Part shown: piece after piece, positions 51,334 to 60,707 of the stretch
How the letters are laid out: every line of letters begins with the position of its first letter
Numbering within the stretch: the first letter of the stretch is position 1
Assembly: GCF_030143245.1 (NCBI RefSeq)
Contig: NZ_JARJNS010000004.1
Span: 372,001-436,000 of the forward strand
DNA: 64,000 nucleotides
Reading direction: 5' to 3'
Source of the DNA: Rhabdaerophilum sp. SD176
GTDB lineage: Bacteria > Pseudomonadota > Alphaproteobacteria > Rhizobiales > Beijerinckiaceae
Translations under genes and position numbers: made by a program
The notes under the pieces: generated by a model
What the model was told of the DNA's origin: nothing
Seen by the model: the letters and a program-made list of their open reading frames with translations, nothing else
Database searches by the model: none

Positions 51334-52362
51334 ATGACCGATCTGACCCGCCGTTCAGCCCTCAAGGGCGTTGCTGCGCTCGGCGCCGCCGCTGCCCTGC
51401 CGTTGCCCGCCCGCGCCTCGACATCCCTCAATGCTGCGATTTATCCGGGCACCTGGGATGAAGCCTATCGCGCGATCATCGCACCGCAGCTCAAGGCCAA
51501 GCACGGCGTCGATGTCGCCTTCGACACGCTCTGGGCCGTCGACCAGGTGACGAAGGTGCGTGCTGCCCGCGGCGTGCCGCCCTTCGATTGCTTCGTGCTG
51601 GATCCGGGCCCGGCTGCTGCCGCCCGGCAGGCCGGCCTGTTCGATCCGATTGATGCCTCCAAGCTCCCCAATGCCTCGAAGCTCCCGGCCGGCCTGATCG
51701 CGCCGGATGCCGTGACGGTGAACCTGCAGGTCGTCGGCATCTGCTACAACCCGAAAAAGGTTCCGAACCCGCCCAAGACCTGGGCGCAGCTCTTCGAGTC
51801 GCCCTATGTCGAGCGGCTGGGCCTGACCGGCTTCCAGACGACTTTCGGCACTGTGTCGCTCGTCGAGATGGCCAAGGCTTTCGGCGGTTCGGCCACGAAT
51901 ATCGAGCCGATCTTCAAGAAGCTGAAGGAAGTCCTGCCGAAAGTCGCTGCCGTATCGACGCCGGCCGCGCTGCCGGGCCTGTTCCAGCAGGGCCAGATCG
52001 ACATCATGTACACCAACACCAACAATGCCGCGACGCTGAAGGCCAAGGGCGTCGACATCGCGTTCATCGCGCCGGAAAGCGGGGCCATCACCTTCTCGAC
52101 CACGCTGCATATCGTGAAGGGCTCGGAGAACCGCGAGGCCGCGCACAAATATATCGACACGGTGATCGCAGCCGATGCGCAGTCGAAGCTGCAGCTCTCG
52201 CCCTACAACATGATCCCGGTCAACAAGGATGTGAAGCTCTCCGACAATCTCGACGTGAAGTCGCTCGACGAGGTGGCGAAGATGGTCACGCATGACTGGA
52301 ACGTGATCAATCCGCAGCGCGCGGCCTGGATCGAGCGCTTCAACAAGGAAATCACCAAGTAA
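51334..52362 (+). CDS. Spermidine/putrescine-type ABC transporter substrate-binding protein (Tat-exported)
   Basis: The 342-residue binding protein has a twin-arginine-type N-terminus (DLTRRSALKGVAALGAAAAL, cleavage near ARAS). The remainder is a type II periplasmic fold of the PotD/Fe-binding group: NAAIYPGTWDEAYRAIIAPQ, PPFDCFVLDPGPAAAARQAG, VNLQVVGICYNPKKVPNPPK and FIAPESGAITFSTTLHIVKG. The ligand pocket acidic residues typical of PotD cannot be confirmed by eye, so a polyamine or another small cationic or amide compound is possible. AAGGAG precedes the ATG. Confidence 0.9.
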   Translation: MTDLTRRSALKGVAALGAAAALPLPARASTSLNAAIYPGTWDEAYRAIIAPQLKAKHGVDVAFDTLWAVDQVTKVRAARGVPPFDCFVLDPGPAAAARQAGLFDPIDASKLPNASKLPAGLIAPDAVTVNLQVVGICYNPKKVPNPPKTWAQLFESPYVERLGLTGFQTTFGTVSLVEMAKAFGGSATNIEPIFKKLKEVLPKVAAVSTPAALPGLFQQGQIDIMYTNTNNAATLKAKGVDIAFIAPESGAITFSTTLHIVKGSENREAAHKYIDTVIAADAQSKLQLSPYNMIPVNKDVKLSDNLDVKSLDEVAKMVTHDWNVINPQRAAWIERFNKEITK

Positions 52363-52374
52363 GGTGGCGGGAAC

Positions 52375-53226
52375 ATGAGCGGGGCGGCAACAGGGGAGAC
52401 GGCAGGAGTGGAGTGGCGCCTCGCGGCGCCGCTCGGCCTGACCTATCTCGCCTTCTTCGCTGCCCCGCTCCTTATCCTGCTGGTGATGTCCTTCTCGGTG
52501 GATGACAATCTCGGCGGGTTTTCGCTGGCCGCCTGGGCCAAGTTCTGGGGCGACCCGTTCTATCGCGGCGTCGTCTGGGACACCTTGCGGCTTGGCCTCG
52601 TGACCGTGGCCATGACCACGCTCTTCGCCTACCCGATCGCGCTGCTCTTCATCGCCAGCGGGCCGGGATTGCAGCGCCTGCTGCTCTTCATCGTGCTGCT
52701 GCCGCTGCTGACCTCGGTGGTGATCCGGACCTTCGCCTGGATCGCCATCCTCAGCCGGGAAGGCGTGCTGAACCAGGCGCTTCTGGCGCTCGGTCTGACC
52801 ACCGCACCGCTCAACCTGCTCCAGACGGAACTTGGCCTCGTCATCGCGCTGATGCAGATCGAAATGCCGCTGATGTTGCTGCCGCTGATCACCGTGATGC
52901 GCCAGATCGATCCAAGCCTGTCGGATGCCTCGCGTGCCCTCGGCGGCTCGAAATGGCGAACCTTCCGCAAGGTCATCCTGCCGCTTTCGCTGCCGGGCTG
53001 GATTGCCGGTGCCACCCTCGTCTTCGCCTCGGCGACCACGGCCTTCATCTCGCAGACCGTGATCGGTGGCGCGCGGCTTGTCTATCTCCCGACCCTGATC
53101 TGGCAGCAGGCCATGGTGGTCTATAACTGGCCTTTCGCCGCCGTGGCCTCGGTCACGCTGCTGGTCGCCGTTCTGGCCGGCGTCAGCCTCTTCGCCATGC
53201 TCGGCCGCTTCGCGAGGACCGCATGA
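52375..53226 (+). CDS. PotB-type ABC transporter permease
   Basis: The 283-residue permease has six predicted membrane segments and the EAA loop DPSLSDASRALGGSKWRTFRKVILPLSLPG (given as SDASRALGGSKWRTFRKV). Its N-terminal periplasmic stretch FSVDDNLGGFSLAAWAKFWG resembles PotB-type permeases, which pair with a PotC-type partner. It overlaps the next gene by 4 bp. Confidence 0.9.
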   Translation: MSGAATGETAGVEWRLAAPLGLTYLAFFAAPLLILLVMSFSVDDNLGGFSLAAWAKFWGDPFYRGVVWDTLRLGLVTVAMTTLFAYPIALLFIASGPGLQRLLLFIVLLPLLTSVVIRTFAWIAILSREGVLNQALLALGLTTAPLNLLQTELGLVIALMQIEMPLMLLPLITVMRQIDPSLSDASRALGGSKWRTFRKVILPLSLPGWIAGATLVFASATTAFISQTVIGGARLVYLPTLIWQQAMVVYNWPFAAVASVTLLVAVLAGVSLFAMLGRFARTA

Positions 53227-54047
53227 CGCGCCAGCTCAACACACCGACCGACCGGGGCTATTCGCTGGTCATGGGCACGCTGGCGGTGATCGGCCTCGGC
53301 ATCCTGATCGTGCCGGTCATCATCGTCCTGCTCAGTTCCTTCACCTCCTCGACCGTGCTGAAATTCCCGCCGCCGGGCTTCTCGCTGCGCTGGTACGAGG
53401 CGCTGCTCGATCCCGTCCGCTCGCGCCATGTCCATGTCGCCCTGTCGAACTCGCTCTGGGTCGCGCTCAGCGCCACGGCGCTCGCGGCGATCCTCGCGAC
53501 CCTGGCCGCGCTAGCGCTCAACCGGGTCAGCCGCCCCTCGGCCCGGGCCATGGAGGCCGGCTTCCTCTCGCCGTTGATCCTGCCGGGCCTCGCTTTCGGC
53601 CTCGCCACGCTGATGTATTTCTCGATCCTCGGCTTCCGGCCCTCGCTCAACTTGCTGATCGCCGGGCATATCGTCGTGATCGCGCCCTTCATCTTCCGCA
53701 CCACTTTGGCAAGCCTGACGCAGTTGGATCCGGCGCTGCATGAAAGTTCCGCCAGCCTCGGCGCCGGGCGGCTCTACACGTTCCGCCGGATTACCCTGCC
53801 GATCATTGCCCCGGGCATCGCTGCCGGGGCCTTCCTCGCCTTCGTGGCCTCGATGGACAATGTGCCGGTCTCGCTCTTCCTGTCGAACGCCCGGACCAAC
53901 ATGCTGCCGATCCGGATGTGGGGCATGATGGAGACAACGCTGGATGTCCGCGTCGCAGCGATGTCCGGTGCGCTGATTGTTGTCGTGCTGGTCCTGATGA
54001 TCGTGATGGACCGGCTCACCAACCTGACCCGCCGCATGAGCATGTGA
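53223..54047 (+). CDS. PotC-type ABC transporter permease
   Basis: The 274-residue second permease has a PotC-like N-terminus (VIGLGILIVPVIIVLLSSF, then STVLKFPPPGFSLRWYEALL) and EAA loop HESSASLGAGRLYTFRRITL. Together with the upstream gene it forms the channel of the polyamine-type importer. It is followed after 7 bp by a PuuE-like deacetylase gene, so the transporter and the hydrolase are likely co-expressed. Confidence 0.9.
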   Translation: MTRQLNTPTDRGYSLVMGTLAVIGLGILIVPVIIVLLSSFTSSTVLKFPPPGFSLRWYEALLDPVRSRHVHVALSNSLWVALSATALAAILATLAALALNRVSRPSARAMEAGFLSPLILPGLAFGLATLMYFSILGFRPSLNLLIAGHIVVIAPFIFRTTLASLTQLDPALHESSASLGAGRLYTFRRITLPIIAPGIAAGAFLAFVASMDNVPVSLFLSNARTNMLPIRMWGMMETTLDVRVAAMSGALIVVVLVLMIVMDRLTNLTRRMSM

Positions 54048-54054
54048 GACCGCC

Positions 54055-54960
54055 ATGACCTACGAACGTGACCTGATCGGCTATGGCGCCAACCCGCCCG
54101 ATCCGTGCTGGCCCGGTGGCGCCCGGATCGCGATCAATTTCGTGATGAACTACGAGGAGGGCTCCGAGCCCTCGATCCAGGATGGAGAGGATTTCACGGA
54201 AATCGGCCTGACCGAGGCGCATGGCCTCAACCAGGGCGTGCCGGGCCGCGATCTCGCGGGGGAGGGCATGTTCGCCTATGGCAGCCGTGTCGGCTTCTGG
54301 CGCCTGATGCGGTTGTTCCAGGAGCGCGGCCTGCCGATGACCATCTTTGGCTGCGCCCTTGCCATTGAACGCAACCCGCAGGCTGCAGCGGCGATCCGCG
54401 CCTCCGGCTTTGATTGCTGCTGCCACGGCTGGCGCTGGATCAAGCATTTCCTGCTCAGCGAGGAGGAGGAGCGCGAGCATATCCGCCTCGCAGTCGAATC
54501 TCTCCGCAAGACGCTCGGCGAGCGCCCGCTCGGCTGGTATTGCCGCTACGGGCCCAGCGTGAACACGCGCCGCCTTGTGGTCGAGGAGGGCGGCTTCCTC
54601 TATGATTCCGACGCCTATGATGACGAGCTGCCCTACTGGAAGACGGTCTCGGGCAAGCCGCATCTCGTCGTGCCCTATTCGCTCGCCAATAATGACGGCA
54701 AGTTCTGCGGCGCTTTCGCCACCTCGAACGACTATTTCGAATGGCACAAGGACGCGTTCGACATGCTCTGGCGTGAGGGGAAGACGCAGCCGAAGATGAT
54801 GTCGGTGGGCCTGCATATGCGGCTGATCGGCCATCCTGCCCGGGCGGCAGGGCTCGAGCGCTTCCTCGACTATATCCAGGGCCACGAGGGCGTCTGGGTT
54901 ACACGGCGGCTGGACATTGCCCGCCACTGGGCTGCCACCCATCCCTTTCCCGGATCCTGA
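54055..54960 (+). CDS. PuuE-like polysaccharide-deacetylase-family protein (B)
   Basis: The 301-residue paralogue of the 49026-49922 gene has the same motif series: DLIGYGANPPDPCWPGGARI, FVMNYEEGSEPSIQDGE, FAYGSRVGFWRLMRLFQERG, CHGWRWIKHFLLSEEEEREH and SDAYDDELPYWK. The RDLIGYG start and HGWRW motif are typical of PuuE allantoinases. It probably opens a cyclic amide imported by the preceding transporter. The start follows the permease by 7 bp; the propeller gene follows its stop by three bases. Confidence 0.88.
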   Translation: MTYERDLIGYGANPPDPCWPGGARIAINFVMNYEEGSEPSIQDGEDFTEIGLTEAHGLNQGVPGRDLAGEGMFAYGSRVGFWRLMRLFQERGLPMTIFGCALAIERNPQAAAAIRASGFDCCCHGWRWIKHFLLSEEEEREHIRLAVESLRKTLGERPLGWYCRYGPSVNTRRLVVEEGGFLYDSDAYDDELPYWKTVSGKPHLVVPYSLANNDGKFCGAFATSNDYFEWHKDAFDMLWREGKTQPKMMSVGLHMRLIGHPARAAGLERFLDYIQGHEGVWVTRRLDIARHWAATHPFPGS

Positions 54961-54963
54961 GCG

Positions 54964-55827
54964 ATGACAAGGAACACGCCGCCGCTCCACAGGCTGGCCG
55001 TCGCCCTCGGCGAGCGCGTCTTCACGGTTACGCGGCCCTTCGGCACCTGGCCCGCCAATAGCGGCAAGGTCTCGGATGTGACGGTCGCGCCCGATGGCCG
55101 GATCTATGTGCTGCTGCGCCATGATCCGCTGGTCGACCCGGATGATCCGCGCGTCATCATCCTCGCGCCGGACGGCGCCTTTCTCGGAGCCTTCGGCGGG
55201 GAGGAGATTGCGGACAGCCATTGCCTGACCGCCCATCCGGACGGCCGCATCTTCGTTGTCGACCGCGACATGCACGAGATCATCATCTTCTCGTCCGAAG
55301 GCGTCCGGCTCGGCGGGATCGGCACCCGCGGCGTGCCGCATGCGCCTTTCAATCACCCGACCGACATCGCCGTGGCGCCCTCCGGGGAGCTCTACGTCTC
55401 GGATGGCTATGCTGGCTGGCATGTCCATCGTTTCGCAGCCGACGGCCGCCATCTCGCCACCTGGGGAAGCTTCGGCACGGGCCCGGGCGAATTCGCCGAG
55501 CCCCATGCCCTCTGGTGCCTGCCGGATGGGAGGGTGGTCGTCGTCGATCGCTGCAATCACCGCCTGCAGGTCTTCAACGCCGAGGGCCATTATCTCACGG
55601 AATGGGGCGGCTTCCGGCGTCCGGTCGCGATCTGGGGCGATGCAGCCGGGCGGCTCTATGTCACGGATGAGACGCCGAGCCTGACCTGTCTCGGCCCGGA
55701 TGGCCAGAGGATCGGCCGGGCCCGACCCATGCTGAACGGTGCGCATGGAATCTACGGGCAAGGCGATGGATCCCTGCTGCTTGCGGAAGCCAATCCAAGC
55801 CGGGTCACGCGTCTCTCGCCGGCCTGA
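54964..55827 (+). CDS. NHL-repeat beta-propeller protein
   Basis: The 287-residue protein consists of NHL-type blades: DVTVAPDGRIYVLLRHDPLV, FNHPTDIAVAPSGELYVSDG, GPGEFAEPHALWCLPDGRVV and VVDRCNHRLQVFNAEGHYLTE, reminiscent of peptidyl-alpha-hydroxyglycine alpha-amidating lyases and related six-bladed propellers. No signal peptide is evident, so a cytoplasmic lyase or lactonase-like role is more likely than an export role. It ends the 50.2-55.8 kb same-strand transporter group. Confidence 0.85.
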   Translation: MTRNTPPLHRLAVALGERVFTVTRPFGTWPANSGKVSDVTVAPDGRIYVLLRHDPLVDPDDPRVIILAPDGAFLGAFGGEEIADSHCLTAHPDGRIFVVDRDMHEIIIFSSEGVRLGGIGTRGVPHAPFNHPTDIAVAPSGELYVSDGYAGWHVHRFAADGRHLATWGSFGTGPGEFAEPHALWCLPDGRVVVVDRCNHRLQVFNAEGHYLTEWGGFRRPVAIWGDAAGRLYVTDETPSLTCLGPDGQRIGRARPMLNGAHGIYGQGDGSLLLAEANPSRVTRLSPA

Positions 55828-55887
55828 TTCTGCGGGCATCCTTGACCCGCTCGAGGCCATTGCGGGCGGGAGCCAGCGAGCAGTTTT

Positions 55888-55921
55888 TTGACATAACAAA
55901 GATTGTTATAATCAATTGATT
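55888..55921 (+). promoter_or_regulatory. AT-rich promoter-like region with two dyads ahead of the chemoreceptor gene
   Basis: It contains ATAACAA-AGA-TTGTTAT (55893-55909), a perfect 7-3-7 dyad, and the 12-bp palindrome AATCAATTGATT (55910-55921). TTGACA (55888-55893) and TATAAT (55907-55912) are present but only 13 bp apart, so they are unlikely to work together as one promoter. Confidence 0.4.
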
Positions 55922-56035
55922 TTCCAGTAATATGGCTTTCGAGCGCAGTTGGAATTGTATCAAATTTTACGAATATTTAGCAACCTAGAGTAATTATAGC
56001 AATGTCGGCCATCATTTGATCAAAAAAGAGGCAGC

Positions 56036-57391
56036 ATGAAAGTGGCTATGGCAACGGCTATGGACATGCAGGAACGCGACGTCCGTCTCCGCTTCCTGCG
56101 CATTAATGCCAAGACCAGTGCGCTGCTCCGCGAACTCTGGCCGCACGTGGCCAAGGCCATGCCGGATGTCCTCGATGGCTTCTACCGCCATGTGACGAGC
56201 GAGCAGAAGCTCGCGGACATGATGGGGACGCAGGTCGAACGGCTCAAGAAAGTCCAGGGCAGCCATTGGGAAAGGCTGTTCAACGGCAAGTTCGATGCGG
56301 ACTATATCAACGGCGTTCGCACCATCGGCGCTGTCCATAACAAGATCGGGCTCGAGCCGCGCTGGTTTATCGGCGGCTATGCCTATGTTCTCTCAAGGCT
56401 GAACGATGTTGTCGTCTCGCAGTTCCGCTGGCGTCCGGCCAAGATGCGGGCGGCGCTCGCGGCCGTCAACAGCGCCCTCATGCTTGACATGGATATCGCC
56501 ATCTCGGTCTACCAGGAAGCCATGATCGAGGATCGTGCCAGGCGGCAGCGGAACATGGACGTGCTGATCGCCCAGTTCGAGAAGGAAATCACCATTGCCC
56601 TGAAGGGCTTGTCGGCTGCCTCGGAGGAACTCAACAGCACCGCCGCCAACATGGCGCGCACAGCCGAGGAAACCACACAGCAATCAGCCTCTGTGGCGGC
56701 GGCGTCCGAACAGGCAATGATCAATGTCTCGTCCGTTGCTGCGGCTGCCGAGGAAATGACCTCCACGATCAGCGAGATCGGCAAGCAGGTCGAACAATCC
56801 GACGGGATCGGCCGGAAGGCCGTGCAGGAAGCTGCGGCGACGATCAATGACATCAAGATGCTGGCTGATATGGCAACCGGCATCGACAATGTCGTCCAGA
56901 TCATCAACAACATCGCGGCCCAGACCAATCTCCTCGCCCTGAACGCGACCATCGAGGCCGCCCGTGCCGGCGAGGCGGGGCGCGGCTTCGCCGTCGTCGC
57001 TTCCGAGGTAAAGGCACTGGCTGGCCAGACCGCGAAGGCGACCGAAGAGATTGCCGCCCAGATCCGCGCCATGCAGTCGGCTACGATCGACTCGGTCGCG
57101 AAGATCGAGCATATCGGCAAGACCATCAGCGAGATCTCGATGATCACGACCTCCATCGCTGTGGCCATGGAAGAGCAGAGCGCCACATCGCGCGATATCG
57201 CCCGGAACATCGAGGAAGCGGCCAAGGGAACCGGCGAGGTCTCCTCGAACATCACCGTGGTGAGTCAGGGCGCCAGCGTCACCGGCGAGGCGGCTTCCAC
57301 GGTGCAGGCGGCTTCATCCGACGTCGCCACGCAGAGCGAGCGCCTCCAGAAGGATGTCGAGGAATTCCTGGCGGGCATCCGCGCCGCCTGA
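56036..57391 (+). CDS. Soluble globin-coupled methyl-accepting chemotaxis protein (HemAT-like)
   Basis: The 451-residue protein lacks transmembrane helices. Residues ~15-170 form a globin-coupled sensor domain: [40 protein letters not shown] and the proximal-heme-histidine segment [20 protein letters not shown] (His101). A methyl-accepting signalling domain follows (~190-445) with the hairpin tip [20 protein letters not shown] at 293-312. It should bind heme and oxygen and feed CheA/CheW for aerotaxis. The C-terminal FLAGIRAA lacks a CheR-binding pentapeptide. ATG at 56036, with other ATG codons shortly after. Confidence 0.93.
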   Translation: MKVAMATAMDMQERDVRLRFLRINAKTSALLRELWPHVAKAMPDVLDGFYRHVTSEQKLADMMGTQVERLKKVQGSHWERLFNGKFDADYINGVRTIGAVHNKIGLEPRWFIGGYAYVLSRLNDVVVSQFRWRPAKMRAALAAVNSALMLDMDIAISVYQEAMIEDRARRQRNMDVLIAQFEKEITIALKGLSAASEELNSTAANMARTAEETTQQSASVAAASEQAMINVSSVAAAAEEMTSTISEIGKQVEQSDGIGRKAVQEAAATINDIKMLADMATGIDNVVQIINNIAAQTNLLALNATIEAARAGEAGRGFAVVASEVKALAGQTAKATEEIAAQIRAMQSATIDSVAKIEHIGKTISEISMITTSIAVAMEEQSATSRDIARNIEEAAKGTGEVSSNITVVSQGASVTGEAASTVQAASSDVATQSERLQKDVEEFLAGIRAA

Positions 57392-57471
57392 TCGCCCGGA
57401 AGCCGGACGCGAATCCCGATTGTCTCGATGCCCCGCATCGCCTATGCGCGGCAGGGTTCTGGGAGCACCGC

Positions 57472-58008
57472 ATGGGACAGGCGAAACAGAAACGGCAGGC
57501 CGGCGCGCGGATCAGCTGGTGCCGGACATGCACCTATTGCTGTGTCCTGCCCAAGATCATGGCCCTCGACAAGCCGATGTACCGGCGCTGCGCCCATATC
57601 CGTGACCAGGGCTGCAGCCTGTTCGGGCAGCCGGAGCGGCCTGCCGCCTGCCTCAGCTATAATTGCGCCTACCTCTCCGCGCGCCTGACCGACAGCCCGG
57701 ACAGGAACCGCATTCCTCATCCCCTTGAAGCCGGAGCCTATTTCCACCGGGATCCGGTGGAGAAGGCGGTGGTGCTGTTCGTCGATCCGGAAAGGCCCGA
57801 CCTCTGGAAGGCGTCGGTTATTCCTGACTTGATGCGGTCCGTGCTTCGGGGCGGCGAGACGCTGGTGATCTTCGATCGCGGCTATCAGATGATCGTCCAG
57901 ACGCAGGAACATCTCGACGCCATCATCGCACGCGATTTTGTGGCTTTCGCCGCAGCGCAGGGCCGGAAGCCCGATTTTCCCGAATTCGCGGAATGGGCCG
58001 GGCCCTGA
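57472..58008 (+). CDS. YkgJ-like cysteine-cluster protein
   Basis: The 178-residue protein begins with a cysteine array: SWCRTCTYCCVLPKI, then RCAHI, GCSLF and CLSYNCAYL. The CxxCxxCC...C...C pattern matches YkgJ-type metal-binding clusters, which probably hold zinc or Fe-S. The C-terminal half (from ~85) has no recognised domain. Function is not established for the family. It lies 80 bp after the chemoreceptor gene. Confidence 0.82.
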   Translation: MGQAKQKRQAGARISWCRTCTYCCVLPKIMALDKPMYRRCAHIRDQGCSLFGQPERPAACLSYNCAYLSARLTDSPDRNRIPHPLEAGAYFHRDPVEKAVVLFVDPERPDLWKASVIPDLMRSVLRGGETLVIFDRGYQMIVQTQEHLDAIIARDFVAFAAAQGRKPDFPEFAEWAGP

Positions 58009-58612
58009 AGGAGGGGGCAGCGGGTGCAGCCGCAAGAAAACCGGCTCCTCGAGTTGTCAGGCACACTCTCGCAAGATCAGTGATTTAATCCGATTTTGCG
58101 GGACCAGACCGCTCACTGAAATTGCTCGCGAGTTTTCGCGCTTCCGCAGGGGGCTATCCATGTCGATCGAGCGCGGCTTCCGGGCCCCGCACTCAGAGGA
58201 CCACTTCACCGATGGCAGCGGGCTCGGCCTGCCGATTGATGGTTGCTGGGGAGGAGCATTCCACGCTTCATTTGCGCGTCGACAGCCGGAAAGCAACTTG
58301 TGCCAACAGCCCGCATCGGTAATCTGTGTCAACTGAATTGGACACAGGCGGAAGTCAGGTCGATGGACCGCATCGCTGAGATAGGGCAGGTTCCGGGGGC
58401 CGGTCTCGTGCTGGTTGTAGCGGGCCGGGAAGGCTTCGCCTGCTCGGCGGATTGTCTTCCTGACCGTTTCGCGTTGCCGGCCTTTGGCTTGTCGTTCGGC
58501 AAAACGGCAACCGGACGGGCAGGTGAGGGCGAGCGCCCTGTCGATATCGAGCACAATCGCCGGGCAAATCCATCCATTCGTATCCTTTCGAGTTCCAGCC
58601 GATGCGCCTTGC
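58009..58612 (+). other. Intergenic, mostly non-coding; contains possible kinase remnant
   Basis: About 600 bp separate the cysteine-cluster gene and the DedA-like gene. Only the fragment at 58160-58322 resembles protein-coding sequence; the rest shows no supported gene, tRNA or clear terminator. Confidence 0.5.
58160..58322 (+). pseudogene. Possible remnant of a sensor histidine kinase C-terminus
   Basis: One frame reads MSIERGFRAPHSEDHF then TDGSGLGLPI, resembling the F-box and G2 box (GSGLGLxI) of a HATPase domain. About 15 bases later another frame reads EEHSTLHLRVDSRKATC, like the closing strands of the same domain (HGGTLxLR). A one-frame shift and loss of the N-terminal part would make this a decayed kinase gene. 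The match is short and judged by eye. Confidence 0.3.
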
Positions 58613-59053
58613 ATGACGACGACCGCCGCCACCCTGACCAGCCTGTTCTTCGTCGCATTCGGCGCGGCCTCGCTGCTGCCTGTGGCTTCCGAACCCGTCT
58701 TGATCGGGCTGCTGCTCGCGGGCCATGTCGAGCCATGGCTGCTGGTTGCAGTGGCAAGCGTCGGCAATACGCTGGGCTCGCTCGTCAACTACGGACTGGG
58801 GCGAATGGTGGAGCGATTTCGGCACCGGCGCTGGTTCCCTGCAAGCGAGGCCTCGCTGGATCGCGCCCGGCACTGGTACCATCGGTGGGGCCGCTGGTCG
58901 CTGCTGCTCAGCTGGGCGCCTATCATCGGCGACCCGCTGACCTTGGTCGCCGGGATCCTGCGCGAGCCGCTGCCCAGTTTCATCCTCCTTGTTGCGATCG
59001 CCAAGACGGCCCGCTACGTCGTGCTCGCCCTCGTCACGCTGGGTGCGACGTAA
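58613..59053 (+). CDS. Small DedA/YqaA-like membrane protein
   Basis: The 146-residue protein has three or four hydrophobic segments with the YqaA/SNARE-associated pattern: TLTSLFFVAFGAASLLPVAS, VASVGNTLGSLVNYGLG, then SLLLSWAPIIGDPLTLVAGI and an amphipathic stretch. Small YqaA-type proteins are inner-membrane proteins of uncertain function, related to DedA lipid scramblases. ATG at 58613; upstream in-frame starts would add unrelated sequence. It precedes the CrtI-family gene by 85 bp. Confidence 0.8.
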   Translation: MTTTAATLTSLFFVAFGAASLLPVASEPVLIGLLLAGHVEPWLLVAVASVGNTLGSLVNYGLGRMVERFRHRRWFPASEASLDRARHWYHRWGRWSLLLSWAPIIGDPLTLVAGILREPLPSFILLVAIAKTARYVVLALVTLGAT

Positions 59054-59138
59054 TGGCTGCCGCACATCCCCTTGTGTTTCCTGGCCCGGAAACGCGAAGC
59101 TGCGGCTTCTGCTGAGCCTCTCCCAGGATGGAGTTTCG

Positions 59139-60656
59139 ATGAACATGATCTCGTCCCCGCCTCGCCCCCACGCCGTTGTCATCGGCTCGGGATTCGGCGG
59201 GCTCGCCGCTGCGGTGAGGCTGCTGGCGCGAGGCTTCCGGGTGACGGTGCTGGAAAAGCTCGATGCCCCGGGGGGGCGTGCCTACACGTTCCACCAGGAT
59301 GGCTTCACCTTTGACGCCGGGCCGACCATCATCACGGCGCCCTACCTGCTGGAGGAGCTCTGGTCCCTGCATGGCGAGCGGATGCAGGGCGCGGTCGATC
59401 TGCGGCCCATCGACCCCTTCTATGTCATCCGCTTCGACGACGGAACGGAGTTCCGCGCCAGTGCCGATGTCACGAAGATGCGCGCCGAGGTGGCCCGCAT
59501 CGCGCCCGAGGATCTGGAGGGCTTCGAGCGCCACCTCGCGGCGAGCGAGGCCATCTACAAGGTCGCCTTCGCAGAACTGGCTGACCAGCCGTTCCACCGC
59601 TTCACGACCATGTTGAAAACCATTCCCGACATGATCCGTCTTCAGGGGTATCGATCGGTTTTCGCGAAGGTTTCGTCCAATTTCAAGAACCCCAAGATGC
59701 GGTTGGTCTTCAGCTTCCATCCGCTTCTGATCGGCGGGAACCCGCTCAGCACCACCGCCTTTTACTGCCTGATCGCGCATCTCGAGAAGCTGCATGGTGT
59801 CCATTACGCCATGGGCGGCACGGGTGCGATCGTGCGCGCGCTTGCTGAACTCATCACCCGCCATGGCGGTGCCTTGCGGATGAAGAGCGAGGTGGCAGAG
59901 ATCCTCACGCGCGATGGCAAGGCCGCGGGTGTGCGGCTGGCCTCGGGAGAGGTGATCCCGGCCGAGATCGTTGTCTCGAACGCCGATCCCGCCTGGACTT
60001 ATGGGAAGCTGCTGGGCACCATCAGGCGCCGCCGCTGGACGGACGCGAAGCTCAACCGCGCCGCCTTCTCGATGGGGCTGTTCGTCTGGTATTTCGGCAC
60101 CGACCGGCGCTTCGATGATGTCTACCATCACACCATGGTGATGGGTCCGCGCTATGAGGGGCTTCTGCGCGACATTTTCGTCCACAAGACGCTCGCCGAG
60201 GATTTCTCCCTCTACCTCCATAGGCCGACGGCGAGCGACCCCTCGCTGGCACCCGCTGGCTGCGACAGTTTCTATGTTCTCTCGCCTGTGCCCAATCTCG
60301 GTGGGGGTGTCGACTGGACGCGAGAAGCGGAACCCTATCGCGACCGCGTGCTTCGGCGGCTGGAAGAAACCGTGATGCCAGGCCTCGGACGTCACATCAT
60401 CTCGCAGAGGATCATGACCCCTCTCGATTTCCGCGACCGCTTGAACTCCCGCGACGGCGCAGCCTTCGCGATGGAGCCGAAACTGTTCCAGTCCGCATGG
60501 TTTCGTCCGCACAACGTCAGCGAGGAGGTAGAGAACCTGTTTCTCGTCGGGGCGGGCACGCATCCGGGCGCCGGCGTACCGGGCGTGATCGCCTCGGCCC
60601 GTGTTCTGGATCAGGTCGTTCCGGAGGCGGCGAGCTTCCAGATACCCCGTATCTGA
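59139..60656 (+). CDS. CrtI-family phytoene-desaturase-like flavoprotein
   Basis: The 505-residue FAD enzyme has the N-terminal dinucleotide fold HAVVIGSGFGGLAAAVRLLA and EKLDAPGGRAYTFHQDGFTF, the substrate-region DAGPTIITAPYLLEELW, and the C-terminal motif NLFLVGAGTHPGAGVPGVIA, all diagnostic of CrtI-type carotenoid desaturases. It would dehydrogenate phytoene or a related polyene. No crtB or crtE is in the window, so carotenoid synthesis must involve genes elsewhere, or the substrate differs. The ATG at 59139 has AGGATGGAG upstream. Confidence 0.92.
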   Translation: MNMISSPPRPHAVVIGSGFGGLAAAVRLLARGFRVTVLEKLDAPGGRAYTFHQDGFTFDAGPTIITAPYLLEELWSLHGERMQGAVDLRPIDPFYVIRFDDGTEFRASADVTKMRAEVARIAPEDLEGFERHLAASEAIYKVAFAELADQPFHRFTTMLKTIPDMIRLQGYRSVFAKVSSNFKNPKMRLVFSFHPLLIGGNPLSTTAFYCLIAHLEKLHGVHYAMGGTGAIVRALAELITRHGGALRMKSEVAEILTRDGKAAGVRLASGEVIPAEIVVSNADPAWTYGKLLGTIRRRRWTDAKLNRAAFSMGLFVWYFGTDRRFDDVYHHTMVMGPRYEGLLRDIFVHKTLAEDFSLYLHRPTASDPSLAPAGCDSFYVLSPVPNLGGGVDWTREAEPYRDRVLRRLEETVMPGLGRHIISQRIMTPLDFRDRLNSRDGAAFAMEPKLFQSAWFRPHNVSEEVENLFLVGAGTHPGAGVPGVIASARVLDQVVPEAASFQIPRI

Positions 60657-60707
60657 AGACCTTGAGCCCGGACGGAGCTGTCGGTCCGCTGCGGGCGTTG
60701 CTGCCCG

